The notes beneath the pieces were generated by a model. That model was not told the origin of the DNA. It saw nothing but the letters and a program-made list of their open reading frames with translations, and searched no databases. Of a DNA stretch of 64,000 nucleotides, positions 53,880 through 63,059 are shown in pieces. Position 1 is the stretch's first letter; each line of letters starts with the position of its first letter. The position numbers and the translations under genes are program-made. The DNA comes from Brucella pseudogrignonensis (GTDB lineage Bacteria > Pseudomonadota > Alphaproteobacteria > Rhizobiales > Rhizobiaceae). Where the stretch lies: NCBI RefSeq assembly GCF_032190615.1, contig NZ_JAVLAT010000002.1, forward strand, positions 796,001-860,000. The letters are read 5' to 3'.

Positions 53880-53906
53880 GTGGCAAGCCGTTCACCGGCT
53901 TGCCAC
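53880..53906 (+). promoter_or_regulatory. Intercistronic stem-loop after peptide-binding-protein gene
   Basis: Perfect 11-bp stem GTGGCAAGCCG (53880-53890) and CGGCTTGCCAC (53896-53906) with a TTCAC loop, 11 nt after the binding-protein stop and 21 nt before the permease start. No T run. Confidence 0.78.
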
Positions 53907-53926
53907 TCTATTTCGGAGGCGCTCTG

Positions 53927-54850
53927 GTGGCCGGATTTCTTATAAAACGAATTTTACAAGCGTTGTTCGTGCTGGTTGCGATGACGATGCTCGTCGCCTA
54001 TGCAATCCGGCTGACGGGCGATCCGGCATTGATGCTGACGCAAGGTGCGGGTAGTATCACAGAAGCAGATCTCGAGCGCATTCGCGAAGGGCTTGGCCTT
54101 AACCAACCGTTTCTCGTTCAGTACTGGCAGTTTCTCAAAGGTCTCTTTACCTTTGATTTCGGACGCAGTTTCCTTGGTGGTACGCCAGTATCTGTGTTGG
54201 TTGGAAAGGCATTGCCCGCAACCCTGATGCTCGCTTTTGCGTCGCTTTTTGTTTCGCTTGTTATTTCCATTCCACTCGGCATCAAGGCAGCTGTTTCCCG
54301 CGGCAAGTGGGCGGATCAGCTCATTCGTGTTTGTTCGCTCGTTGGTCTGTCATTCCCGAATTTCTGGCTGGCCACCATGCTGGTTCTGCTGTTCGGCATT
54401 TCGTTGCAATGGCTGCCGCCAAGCGGCATGAGCGGTATCTCCAGTTTTATTATGCCAGCAATGACGATGGGCATTATCCTTACGGCAACCAATGTCCGTC
54501 TTGTACGCACCTCGATGCTGGAAACGTTGCAATCGCAATATATTATGGTGGCGCGCGCCAAGGGTCTGAGCGAAAACAAAGTGCTCTACAAGCACGCTCT
54601 TCGTAATTGTGCAATTCCGCTCATTACATTTATTGGTCTTCAGTTTGGTGGTCTTTTGGGCGGCATCGTGGTCATTGAAAAAGTCTTCAACTGGCCGGGT
54701 ATGGGTACGCTTGCTTTTGATGCTGTTGGCGGCCGTGATTACCCGGTTCTGCAGGCCACAATCGCAATTTTGTCGATGATGATTATCGGCGTCAATCTTC
54801 TGGTAGACATTGCATATGGCCTTGTCGATCCGCGTATCCGGACGGAGTAG
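53927..54850 (+). CDS. Dipeptide-type ABC permease (DppB-like)
   Basis: Permease of 307 residues. I start it at GTG 53927 because GGAGG lies eight bases upstream and the protein then opens MAGFLIKRILQALFVLV, the normal DppB form; the TTG at 53900 is within the hairpin. The TGDPALMLTQGAGSITEADLERIREGLGLNQP block and the IVVIEKVFNWPGMGTL motif are intact. Four bases separate its stop from the next gene. Confidence 0.9.
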   Translation: MAGFLIKRILQALFVLVAMTMLVAYAIRLTGDPALMLTQGAGSITEADLERIREGLGLNQPFLVQYWQFLKGLFTFDFGRSFLGGTPVSVLVGKALPATLMLAFASLFVSLVISIPLGIKAAVSRGKWADQLIRVCSLVGLSFPNFWLATMLVLLFGISLQWLPPSGMSGISSFIMPAMTMGIILTATNVRLVRTSMLETLQSQYIMVARAKGLSENKVLYKHALRNCAIPLITFIGLQFGGLLGGIVVIEKVFNWPGMGTLAFDAVGGRDYPVLQATIAILSMMIIGVNLLVDIAYGLVDPRIRTE

Positions 54851-54854
54851 AGCA

Positions 54855-55721
54855 ATGGCTATACAAGCGGTTAAAAAGACCTCAAACCTCCGGCTTTCGC
54901 GTTTTGCAAGTCTGGAATTCGTTGTCGGCTTTTTGCTGACAGGCGGCATTTGTTTGGCCGTCATCTTTTCCGGCTATCTGTTCCCCGCTGGTGCAAACAA
55001 GGTGGACCTTCTTGCGCGTCTGACGCCGCCTTTCGTTAATCCTGCGCATATCTTTGGAACTGATCCGCTCGGTCGCGATGTGCTGGCACGCGTGATTATC
55101 GGTGGAAAAATTTCGCTGTTCGTGGGCTTTGTATCCGTTATCGGTTCTGTGATCATTGGTACGATCATGGGGCTGGTTGCAGGCTATTATCGGGGCTTCT
55201 GGGACATGGCGCTGATGCGTTTTGTCGATGTGCAGCTTGCAATGCCTTTTATTCTGCTTGCGATCACGTTCATGGCTATTCTCGGAGGCGGTTTGGTCAA
55301 CACGATCATTCTGCTGATTGTGTCGCAATGCGTGCAATATGCCCGACTTGTGCGTGGCTCGGTGCTGTCGCTGCGCGAGCGCGAATTTATCTTGTCTGCG
55401 CGCGCCATCGGTGTGAAAGACTGGCGCATTATCTTCCAGCATTTGCTGCCAAATCTGCTTGGCCCGGTCATTGTTTTGATGACGCTGAATGTGGCCAACA
55501 ATATCCTGCTTGAATCCAGCCTGACCTTCCTGGGCTTTGGTATTGATTCAACCATTCCAAGCTGGGGCGGCATGCTGGCTGATGGCCGCACTTATCTCCA
55601 GACTGCATGGTGGGTGAGCCTTTTCCCCGGCCTCGCCATTCTTTTCACTGTGCTTGGCCTCAACCTTCTGGGTGACTGGCTGCGTGACAGTCTCGATCCA
55701 ACCGGCAGGACATCGCGATGA
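54855..55721 (+). CDS. Dipeptide-type ABC permease (DppC-like)
   Basis: Permease of 288 residues with FGTDPLGRDVLARVIIGGKISLFVG and the coupling loop LSARAIGVKDWRIIFQHLLPNLLGPV. ATG 54855 has GGAG nine bases upstream, inside the end of the upstream permease. The stop overlaps the metallopeptidase start by 4 nt, so peptide import and hydrolysis are coupled. Confidence 0.92.
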   Translation: MAIQAVKKTSNLRLSRFASLEFVVGFLLTGGICLAVIFSGYLFPAGANKVDLLARLTPPFVNPAHIFGTDPLGRDVLARVIIGGKISLFVGFVSVIGSVIIGTIMGLVAGYYRGFWDMALMRFVDVQLAMPFILLAITFMAILGGGLVNTIILLIVSQCVQYARLVRGSVLSLREREFILSARAIGVKDWRIIFQHLLPNLLGPVIVLMTLNVANNILLESSLTFLGFGIDSTIPSWGGMLADGRTYLQTAWWVSLFPGLAILFTVLGLNLLGDWLRDSLDPTGRTSR

Positions 55722-57466
55722 GTGTGATTTTTGAAAAGACTTATCAGCGTTCAATTGATGTTTTGATCGAACGCTTTTCAAAGCCGGAATTGCGCGGTGC
55801 GAAGTTAGAAGCCTGGCTGTTTGATGATCAGCCTAGCCGCTTCGCAGCAGAAACGAAACTGCGTGAGGCTGGCATTGATGCCCATCTGCGCTCAGCCTAT
55901 AAACCGCTTCTGCATTTCTTCCTTGAAGAGGTGGATGGTGAAGCCCTCAAAGCTGCAACAATCCGCTACCCGCGTCATGACAATTGCGTCGAAAACCGCT
56001 TTTTGCTTGAAACCTATCCGCTGTCCGCGCTTCTGCCTGATGCAAAAATCAGCTTTAGTGCATCGGGTGAGGATGATTTCAACTATGAAGTCGACCTTAC
56101 ATTTGCCGATGGCCACACTGAAAATCATCGTGTTTTCGCACCCAATCGCGTACATGAAGATTTCATAGGCGAAACGCTTGTTTCACCAACCGGCTGGTTG
56201 ATGGTTGATCATGAAGGCAGCGTCGAAAACGCACGCTTTGAGACAGCCTATGAAAAGCTGTTTCACGATACGATTTCGACCATTGCATCTCATGATTGGG
56301 GCAGGGGCGAACCCTATTTTGAAGAGCTGAACATTTCGGTCAGTCTGCCGATAACAGATCGTCGTCTTCCCTATGATGAGGAAGCACTGAGCCTCACTGA
56401 AGCTCTGCACGAAGATATTTATTTCTCGTTGCTCGAAGTTTTTCAGAAAAAGTCGGGTCGGCCTGTCGGGGATCGCGGCTTGCAGCCGGGACAGATTGTG
56501 CCGGAGGTTCGTTTCCGTGATGCCGATCCTTCTGTGAAGGTGGAAACACGTCCGCTGGCAACGGCTGATGCACTCACTGCCGAGCAGGTGCTGGAAAATG
56601 CACAGGCCCCGCTTTCCGCGGACCAAATCCGCCGTGAAATTGCAAAATTGGGCGGCTCGCCTTTTGAAGCGAAGACGCGTGCAGGCCGTAGCGTGCGCGC
56701 CACCTATGTCTCGGGCAGTGATCTGCCGATGATGATCAGCGCTGGTCAGCATGCCAATGAAACGACGGGGATCGTTGGTGCATTGCGGGCAGCCACACGG
56801 CTTGCCACGCGCGATGGTGGGCATTTCACGATTTCGCCGCAGGAAAACCCGGACGGATATGAAATTCACAAACGTCTGTGTGTTTTGCAGCCACATCATA
56901 TGCATCACGCGTCTCGCTACACCGCTCTGGGCGATGACTTGGAATATCGCACAGGAGAAGGGCTTTTTGAAAAGGCCATCCGTGTAGAGGCTGAGGCTCT
57001 TACAAATGCGAAGCTTCACGTCAATCTGCATGGCTATCCATCGCATGAATGGACGCGCCCGCTATCGGGCTATGTGCCGCGTTCCTTTGCAATGTGGACG
57101 CTGCCAAAGGGCTTCTTTCTTATCATCCGCCACCACGCTTCATGGGAGAAAGAAGCTGAACAGCTTATGGATCATGTGACTAAGCATCTTGGTGCTATCG
57201 ATGGTCTGCTTGAATACAACGATGCGCAGATCAAGCTTTTCGAACAACATGCCGGCGAAACGGGTTTCCGCATTATCAACGGCTTCCCATGTCTGGTTGG
57301 TGTTGATGATCGGCATACAGTTCCGCTGACATTGATCACCGAATACCCGGATGAAACCATCTACGGCGACGCTTTCGTCAAAGGTCATACCGCGCAGATG
57401 GAAACCGTTCTTTCAGCCTATGATGCCTTGCAATTATTCACGTTCAAGGCTGCGGCAACGAGCTGA
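55718..57466 (+). CDS. M14-family zinc metallopeptidase with long N-terminal region
   Basis: Likely carboxypeptidase or amide hydrolase of 582 residues, cytoplasmic as no signal peptide is seen. The M14 zinc motif HxxE appears as QHANET near residue 345, and the third ligand is probably the histidine in HVNLHGYPSHEW near 430. Residues 1-330 show no domain I recognise; they include DNCVENRFLLETYPLSALLPD. Coupled by ATGA overlap to the DppC-like permease, it probably processes the imported peptide or N-acyl compound. Convergent with the M20 gene across a bidirectional terminator. Confidence 0.82.
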   Translation: MSVIFEKTYQRSIDVLIERFSKPELRGAKLEAWLFDDQPSRFAAETKLREAGIDAHLRSAYKPLLHFFLEEVDGEALKAATIRYPRHDNCVENRFLLETYPLSALLPDAKISFSASGEDDFNYEVDLTFADGHTENHRVFAPNRVHEDFIGETLVSPTGWLMVDHEGSVENARFETAYEKLFHDTISTIASHDWGRGEPYFEELNISVSLPITDRRLPYDEEALSLTEALHEDIYFSLLEVFQKKSGRPVGDRGLQPGQIVPEVRFRDADPSVKVETRPLATADALTAEQVLENAQAPLSADQIRREIAKLGGSPFEAKTRAGRSVRATYVSGSDLPMMISAGQHANETTGIVGALRAATRLATRDGGHFTISPQENPDGYEIHKRLCVLQPHHMHHASRYTALGDDLEYRTGEGLFEKAIRVEAEALTNAKLHVNLHGYPSHEWTRPLSGYVPRSFAMWTLPKGFFLIIRHHASWEKEAEQLMDHVTKHLGAIDGLLEYNDAQIKLFEQHAGETGFRIINGFPCLVGVDDRHTVPLTLITEYPDETIYGDAFVKGHTAQMETVLSAYDALQLFTFKAAATS

Positions 57467-57488
57467 GCGTATTTTAAATATGGACAAG

Positions 57489-57523
57489 AAAAAGCCGCCC
57501 TCAAAAATAAGGGCGGCTTTTTT
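57489..57523. terminator. Bidirectional terminator between M14 and M20 peptidase genes
   Basis: Five A, stem GCCGCCC (57494-57500) and GGGCGGC (57511-57517) with a 10-nt loop, then six T. Works for both converging operons. Confidence 0.93.
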
Positions 57524-57543
57524 ATTTGTAGTGTATTTGACAG

Positions 57544-58710
57544 TCAGACTGGAAGCCTCTGCTTGACCAAAGTCGTCCAGTAAGAGCAGCCCCAGGCAAT
57601 GACATCGTCGTTGAAGTCGTATTTGGGGTGGTGCAGATTGGCGCTTGGGCCATTGCCGATGTTGATCATCGCGCCCGGTACTTCGTTGAGCATGAACGCG
57701 AAATCCTCACCACCAAGCGTTGCAGGCATATCGCGGGTTACGCGATCAGCGCCGGAAACAGCTTCTGCGGCAAGCGCTGCCAGTTCCGTTTCATGCTCGT
57801 GATTGACGGTCACCGGATAATTGCGCTGATAATCGAGCGTCGCCTTTGCGCCAAACGCATCAGCAATGCCTTGTACCGCACGCGATAGTTTTTCTTCGAT
57901 ATGATTGCGGACCTCTTCACGCAAGGTACGCACAGTTCCGGTCAGTTTGATCGACTGTGGAATGACGTTAAACGCATCGCCACCATGAATCGTGGTGATG
58001 GAGATCACCGCAGAATCGAGCGGGTCGATGGTGCGTGCACTTAGCGTTTGGATAGCCTGAATGAGTGCTGCCGTTACAGGGATTGGATCAATCGTATGGT
58101 GCGGGGAGGCCGCATGGCCACCCACACCATCAATTGTAATATCCAATACATCGACCGAACCCATGATCGGGCCGGAATTGATCGTGAAATTGCCAACTTC
58201 GAGGTTCGGACGATTGTGCATGCCGTAAACTTCGTTGACCGGCCAGCGCTTGAACAGTCCATCGTCGATCATTGCTTTCGCACCAGCGCCGCCTTCTTCA
58301 GCAGGCTGGAAGATGACGATGACTGTGCCATCGAAAGCGCGGCTTTTGACCAGTTCACGCGCTGCACCCAAAAGCATGGTCGTATGGCCATCATGTCCGC
58401 AGGCATGCATCTTGCCCGGTACTTTGGATGACCATTCGGCACCGGTTTCTTCGAGGATCGGCAGTGCGTCCATGTCAGCACGCAGAGCAATTGCGCGGCC
58501 TGATTTGTTGGTTTGACCGCGAATGACGCCGACAACGCCTGTGCGGCCAATGCCTGTTACGACTTCATCAAGTCCAGCTGCGCGTAACGCTTCTGCCACC
58601 TTTTCAGCGGTGCGATTGACGTCATAAAGGAGTTCCGGATTTTCATGCAGATCACGGCGGAAGGCGATGAGTTCGTCAAGCTGGTTCGAGGTCCAGTTTT
58701 CAACCGGCAT
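57544..58710 (-). CDS. M20-family amidohydrolase (HipO/aminoacylase-like)
   Basis: Metal-dependent amidohydrolase of 388 residues of the IAA-amino-acid hydrolase, hippurate hydrolase and N-acetyl-cysteine deacetylase group. Metal ligands are in GKMHACGHDGHTTMLLGAA (C and H near 105-110), PAEEGGAGAKAM (Glu pair) and the C-terminal NLHHPKYDFND histidine. A dimerisation domain lies at about 190-300. ATG 58710 has AAGGAG upstream and starts one base after the previous stop. Following a thiazoline-carboxylate hydrolase-family gene, it might remove an N-acyl or carbamoyl group to release an amino acid such as cysteine. Confidence 0.9.
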   Translation of the reverse strand: MPVENWTSNQLDELIAFRRDLHENPELLYDVNRTAEKVAEALRAAGLDEVVTGIGRTGVVGVIRGQTNKSGRAIALRADMDALPILEETGAEWSSKVPGKMHACGHDGHTTMLLGAARELVKSRAFDGTVIVIFQPAEEGGAGAKAMIDDGLFKRWPVNEVYGMHNRPNLEVGNFTINSGPIMGSVDVLDITIDGVGGHAASPHHTIDPIPVTAALIQAIQTLSARTIDPLDSAVISITTIHGGDAFNVIPQSIKLTGTVRTLREEVRNHIEEKLSRAVQGIADAFGAKATLDYQRNYPVTVNHEHETELAALAAEAVSGADRVTRDMPATLGGEDFAFMLNEVPGAMINIGNGPSANLHHPKYDFNDDVIAWGCSYWTTLVKQRLPV

Positions 58711-58711
58711 T

Positions 58712-59191
58712 TCAGGCTCCTTGTTCTTTCGTCTCAAGGCTGTAGCGGAAATCGCAATGGCTTGCGCCCTTCATGATCGTCTGTGTGCGCTCAAGCTTCA
58801 TTTCCGGATTATAGCCGATGCAGAAATCACCATCGCGATTACACGAGAGCAGATGCCCGATATGGCCTAACCCCATGTCGCGATACATTTCAGAATAGCG
58901 GCAACGCTTCACATTGAAATCGAAGTGGTCTTTGCCCTGCGAAAGAACTTCGATTTCCAACGCATTGTCTTTTGTCCAGAGTGGCAGAATATCGGCAAAG
59001 TCCTGCAAGTCTGGCGTGCGGCCAAGCTCTTCCGCAAACACTTTACCCTGATCTATCGCCGAGCGTGTTACCGCTTCGCCGATTGCTGCCTGAGCTTCTT
59101 CTTCGCCTGACCGCTCACGAAGAACCTCATAGACATTTTTGAGAACGAGAGCCTCGATGCGGCGTCGTTCGAGAATTGGCAATTGATTCAT
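58712..59191 (-). CDS. L-2-amino-thiazoline-4-carboxylate hydrolase family protein
   Basis: Small cytoplasmic protein of 159 residues that I recognise as the ATC-hydrolase family (Pfam ATC_hydrolase). Diagnostic blocks are RCRYSEMYRDMGLGHIGHLLSCNRD and ERTQTIMKGASHCDFRY; the cysteines at about 97, 118, 125 and 145 are typical. In Pseudomonas the founding enzyme opens the thiazoline ring to N-carbamoyl-L-cysteine, which a second amidohydrolase converts to cysteine. Lies between an FAD oxidoreductase (36-nt gap) and the M20 amidohydrolase (1 nt). Many family members are uncharacterised, so the exact ring substrate is open. Confidence 0.82.
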   Translation of the reverse strand: MNQLPILERRRIEALVLKNVYEVLRERSGEEEAQAAIGEAVTRSAIDQGKVFAEELGRTPDLQDFADILPLWTKDNALEIEVLSQGKDHFDFNVKRCRYSEMYRDMGLGHIGHLLSCNRDGDFCIGYNPEMKLERTQTIMKGASHCDFRYSLETKEQGA

Positions 59192-59227
59192 GGATCTACC
59201 TTTCGCATGAATGTTTGACAGTCTGAT

Positions 59228-60529
59228 TTATAAATTCGGTTCCGTAAGGTCCTTGCGCCGCAGCCATGCGAGATAGAAAGGTGCAATCTTTCGTGCCATT
59301 GAGTGGAACGGCAGTGGTGCAGGTTCAGAAACCGGAAGTGCGAGTTCTTGCAATGGTTCACCATCAAGCGCGCGTGCAAATTCCCGGCCCATTGCGGTGC
59401 CGAGCGCAACGCCACGACCATTGCAGCCGATCCATGCCCAACCATTGGTCCCAAGCTGATGAACACGTGGGAAACGGTCCCATGTCATGCCGATGTAGCC
59501 GCTCCAGACATGCGTCATTTCCGGCTGACCAAGTGCTGGGAAAGCCTCTGCCAGATTGCGCGCAGCCTTTTGCTTTACACGTTCTGCAACGTTGTAGTTG
59601 CCCATAACCACGCCGCCGGTGATAAGACGATTACGTGCGTCGTAACGGAAAAAACGGAGATCGCCGCGGGTATCGGAAACAGCCTGACGACCCGGAAGGA
59701 TCATCGCGTGGAGATTATCACTCAGCGGTGCTGTTGCCATTTGCCACGACAACACCGGCACGATTGTCCGTGCCAGACGTGGGGCAAGGCTTTCCTTTAT
59801 TTCGCCGGTATAGGCGTTGGTCGCCAGCAGAAATCCTTTTGCACGAACGGTTGCATTGGCGGTGCGTACTTCCCAATGATCGCCCTTACGTTCAAAAGAA
59901 GTAACCGGGCTTTGCTCATGGACGGTCGCGCCATGACGTTCGGCTGCCGCTGCCAGACCACGCGCCAAAGCCAGCGGGTTGATGTGACCGCCTGTCGGGT
60001 TGAACATGCCGCCATACCAGAAATCACTGCCCAAGAGCTGTGATGTGGAAGCGCTGTCGAGATATTCTGCAGGGAAACCAAAGCGCTTCCATGCTTCGAC
60101 GCGGGCTTGAGAAAGTTTAACGCGGCCCGGAGAATGTGCTGGCTGAAACCAGCCTGTTTGTTCGGCTTCAGCTTCGATTTTCTCATCGCGAACAATAGAA
60201 AACAGCGTGTTAGCACTGTTGCCAATCAGCTTTGCAAAGCGTTCACCGGCATCGCCATAGCGTTTGGCAATGGCATCCGGTTCAGCCGCTGTCATGGTTG
60301 GAATGACTTGTCCGTTGTTCCGACCCGATGCGCCCCAACCAACAGCATTGGCCTCAAGCAGAATAACGCGCTTACCGCGCTTTGCGAGATGCAGTGCTGC
60401 CGAAAGACCTGTGAAACCACCGCCGACGATTGCAACATCCGCTTCTGTGTCGCTGCTCAATGGCGCGGCCGGTATGCGGGACGGTGCGGTTGCAGCCCAA
60501 ATGGATGGAGGGAACTGGATATGTTGCAT
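59228..60529 (-). CDS. FAD-dependent amine/amino-acid oxidoreductase (DAO family)
   Basis: Flavoprotein oxidase or dehydrogenase of 433 residues with the dinucleotide motif ADVAIVGGGFTGLSAALHLAKRG near the N-terminus and the glycine-rich C-terminal GWAWIGCNGRGVALGTAMG. Similar to PuuB and other glycine/D-amino-acid oxidases that oxidise secondary or primary amines. I choose ATG 60529; a TTG at 60547 overlapping the ATPase stop is the alternative, and neither has a good ribosome-binding site. In the same operon as a peptide-type importer and the thiazoline hydrolase-family gene. Confidence 0.88.
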   Translation of the reverse strand: MQHIQFPPSIWAATAPSRIPAAPLSSDTEADVAIVGGGFTGLSAALHLAKRGKRVILLEANAVGWGASGRNNGQVIPTMTAAEPDAIAKRYGDAGERFAKLIGNSANTLFSIVRDEKIEAEAEQTGWFQPAHSPGRVKLSQARVEAWKRFGFPAEYLDSASTSQLLGSDFWYGGMFNPTGGHINPLALARGLAAAAERHGATVHEQSPVTSFERKGDHWEVRTANATVRAKGFLLATNAYTGEIKESLAPRLARTIVPVLSWQMATAPLSDNLHAMILPGRQAVSDTRGDLRFFRYDARNRLITGGVVMGNYNVAERVKQKAARNLAEAFPALGQPEMTHVWSGYIGMTWDRFPRVHQLGTNGWAWIGCNGRGVALGTAMGREFARALDGEPLQELALPVSEPAPLPFHSMARKIAPFYLAWLRRKDLTEPNL

Positions 60530-60543
60530 AGTATCAGCCGTTT

Positions 60544-62184
60544 TCAATCTGCGCTGTTGAAGCGGGGTGGCGTCCAGTCTTTGCCGGGAATGGAAGCAAG
60601 CAGACGCTGGGTATATTGGTGTTGTGGATTGGCGAAGACATCTGCCGTTGGCCCGGCTTCCGCGATTTCGCCTCTCGACATGACGATAATGCGATCACAA
60701 AGCTGGGCAGCGACGCGCAAATCATGCGTTACAAACAGCAGCGAGAGGTTGAGCCGTTCACGCAGATCAGCAAGCAGGCGCAGTACTTGTGCCTGAACCG
60801 AGACATCGAGTGCGGAAACCGGCTCGTCAGCCACGATAATACGCGGCTCAAGGGCAAGTGCCCGAGCGATGCCGATACGCTGGCGCTGACCACCCGAAAA
60901 CTCATGCGGAAAGCGGTCAGCTGCAGCAGGAGAAAGCTCGACCAGCTCAAGCAGTTCACGTGCTTTGGCATGAGCCTGCTTTTTCGGCACGCCGTGGACA
61001 ATCGGGCCTTGCGCGATGAGATCTACAACACGTCGGCGCGGGTTGAGCGACGCCATAGGGTCTTGGAAAACCATCTGAATGTCTTTGCGCATAGAGCGCA
61101 CTTCACGCGCACTCGCGCTTAGAAAGTCGCGACCATTCACATCGACTTTGCCGCTATCGGCCTCGAGAAGGCGCGTGACAATCCGAGAAACAGTGGTTTT
61201 CCCCGATCCGCTTTCGCCCACAACGCCGAGTGTTTCGCCCTGACGCAATATAAAAGACAGGTCTTTGACCGCAGGTACAGCACTTCGCTTGCCACTGAAA
61301 AGTCCGCCTTGCGCTTTGAATGTCTTGCGCAGGTTCTCAGCTTTGAGAATAACCGGCTGACTTTCAACGGATGCTTTGATCGCTGGAGGCGTTAAGGCCG
61401 GAACGGATGCGATTAGCGCCTTCGTGTAAGGATGCTGAGGGTGGTTGAGCACCTCATTGGCTGGGCCTTCTTCAACCAGCTCTCCGAGCCGCAAGACCGC
61501 AACGCGATCGGCAATCTCTGCCACCACGCCGAAATCATGGGTGATGAAAAGAATGCCGGTGTTATGTTCGCGTTGAAGGTCGCGGATGAGCTTGAGGATT
61601 TGCGCCTGTGTCGTGACATCAAGTGCAGTCGTTGGTTCATCGGCGATGATCAGGCGAGGTTTTAGAATAAGCGCCATGGCAATCATGACGCGCTGGCGCT
61701 GGCCACCGGAAATCTGATGCGGATAGGCGTTGTAGGCTGACTCGGGGTCAGGGATCTTCACCTCGTTCAGCATATCGATAACCGCAGCGTACCGTTCTTT
61801 GCGGCTGAGCTTGGTATGCAATCGCAACACTTCGTCGATCTGCCAGCCAACCGTTTTCTGCGGATTAAGCGCTGTCATCGGCTCCTGAAAAATCATGCCG
61901 ATGCGGTTGCCGCGCAGCTTCTTCATGTCCGTTTCGCTGAGCGAATAAAGGTCGGTGCCTTCCAGCTTAATACTGCCATTGGTCACACGCACATGTGGTT
62001 CGGGTAGCAGACGCATGATGGCGCCTGCCGAAAGCGATTTACCGGAACCGCTTTCACCCACAAGGCAGACAATTTCACCCGGCTTGATGGTGAGTGTCAG
62101 GTCTTGCAATGCAAAAGGACGATCGGCGCCCTTGGGCAGCGCAATTTGCAGGTTCTGGATTTCGAGAACGGGAGCCGCAGTCAT
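60544..62184 (-). CDS. Dipeptide-type ABC transporter, fused double ATPase
   Basis: ATPase of 546 residues with two nucleotide-binding domains: [22 protein letters not shown] and [12 protein letters not shown]; then [22 protein letters not shown] and [12 protein letters not shown]. GsiA-like. Overlaps the permease stop by 4 nt. Third double ATPase of this type in the window. Confidence 0.93.
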   Translation of the reverse strand: MTAAPVLEIQNLQIALPKGADRPFALQDLTLTIKPGEIVCLVGESGSGKSLSAGAIMRLLPEPHVRVTNGSIKLEGTDLYSLSETDMKKLRGNRIGMIFQEPMTALNPQKTVGWQIDEVLRLHTKLSRKERYAAVIDMLNEVKIPDPESAYNAYPHQISGGQRQRVMIAMALILKPRLIIADEPTTALDVTTQAQILKLIRDLQREHNTGILFITHDFGVVAEIADRVAVLRLGELVEEGPANEVLNHPQHPYTKALIASVPALTPPAIKASVESQPVILKAENLRKTFKAQGGLFSGKRSAVPAVKDLSFILRQGETLGVVGESGSGKTTVSRIVTRLLEADSGKVDVNGRDFLSASAREVRSMRKDIQMVFQDPMASLNPRRRVVDLIAQGPIVHGVPKKQAHAKARELLELVELSPAAADRFPHEFSGGQRQRIGIARALALEPRIIVADEPVSALDVSVQAQVLRLLADLRERLNLSLLFVTHDLRVAAQLCDRIIVMSRGEIAEAGPTADVFANPQHQYTQRLLASIPGKDWTPPRFNSAD

Positions 62185-63059
62185 TTCTTTTTCTGCCTTG
62201 GATTGAGCGCGTCGTTCAGGCCTTCGCCAAGCAGGCTGAAGGAAAGCACGGTGAGCAGAATGGCGATGCCGGGAATAACTGAGCAGAACCAGTCGCTACG
62301 TAGCACCGCACGACCCTGACCAATCATATTGCCCCAACTTGCATAATTGGGATCGCCAAGTCCGAGAAAGGCGAGGGCGCTTTCCATCAGAATTGCGGTT
62401 GCCATGACAACCGAGGCAAAGACAATCACAGGCGGCAGAGCATTTGGCAAAATTTCACGGAAGATAATCGATAGATTACCAACGCCGAGATTACGCGCAG
62501 CATCGACAAATTCGCGTTTGCGCAGTGCGAGAAACTCAGCGCGAACCATGCGTGCTGGTGCAGTCCATGAAACGATGCCGATGCAGATGATGATGTTTTC
62601 GATTGAAGAGCCGAAAATCGCAACCAGTGCCAGCAGCAGGACAAAGCTTGGAATTGTCTGGAAGGCTTCTGTGACGCGCATCAAGGTGTCATCAACCCAT
62701 CCACCATAAAAGCCCGCCAGTGCGCCAATGATAATTCCGATGGCTATCGATATCATGGTTGCGACCACACCAATCAGCAACGAAATACGCGCACCGTGGA
62801 CGATGCCAGCCATAATATCGCGTCCGAGCTGGTCGGTGCCAAGCGGTGTTGCTGCATTGACGAAAGGCCACGTCAGAGGATTGCCAGCTCGGCGCAAAGG
62901 ATCGCCGGGTGCAATGACGTCTGCAAAAACGGCTATCAGCACGACGACAATAAAGAGAATAAGCCCTAGCACCGCGGCGCGGTTGCGGCTGAAACGTTGC
63001 CACAGAATGCGAGCGCGGGAAGCCTGAGGGCGAGGGAGGGAGACGTCCTGAATTGTCAT
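62181..63059 (-). CDS. Dipeptide-type ABC permease (DppC-like)
   Basis: Permease of 292 residues with LGTDQLGRDIMAGIVHGARISLLIG and the coupling loop DAARNLGVGNLSIIFREILPNALPPV. Overlaps both neighbours by 4 nt, so the operon is tightly coupled. Confidence 0.92.
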   Translation of the reverse strand: MTIQDVSLPRPQASRARILWQRFSRNRAAVLGLILFIVVVLIAVFADVIAPGDPLRRAGNPLTWPFVNAATPLGTDQLGRDIMAGIVHGARISLLIGVVATMISIAIGIIIGALAGFYGGWVDDTLMRVTEAFQTIPSFVLLLALVAIFGSSIENIIICIGIVSWTAPARMVRAEFLALRKREFVDAARNLGVGNLSIIFREILPNALPPVIVFASVVMATAILMESALAFLGLGDPNYASWGNMIGQGRAVLRSDWFCSVIPGIAILLTVLSFSLLGEGLNDALNPRQKKK

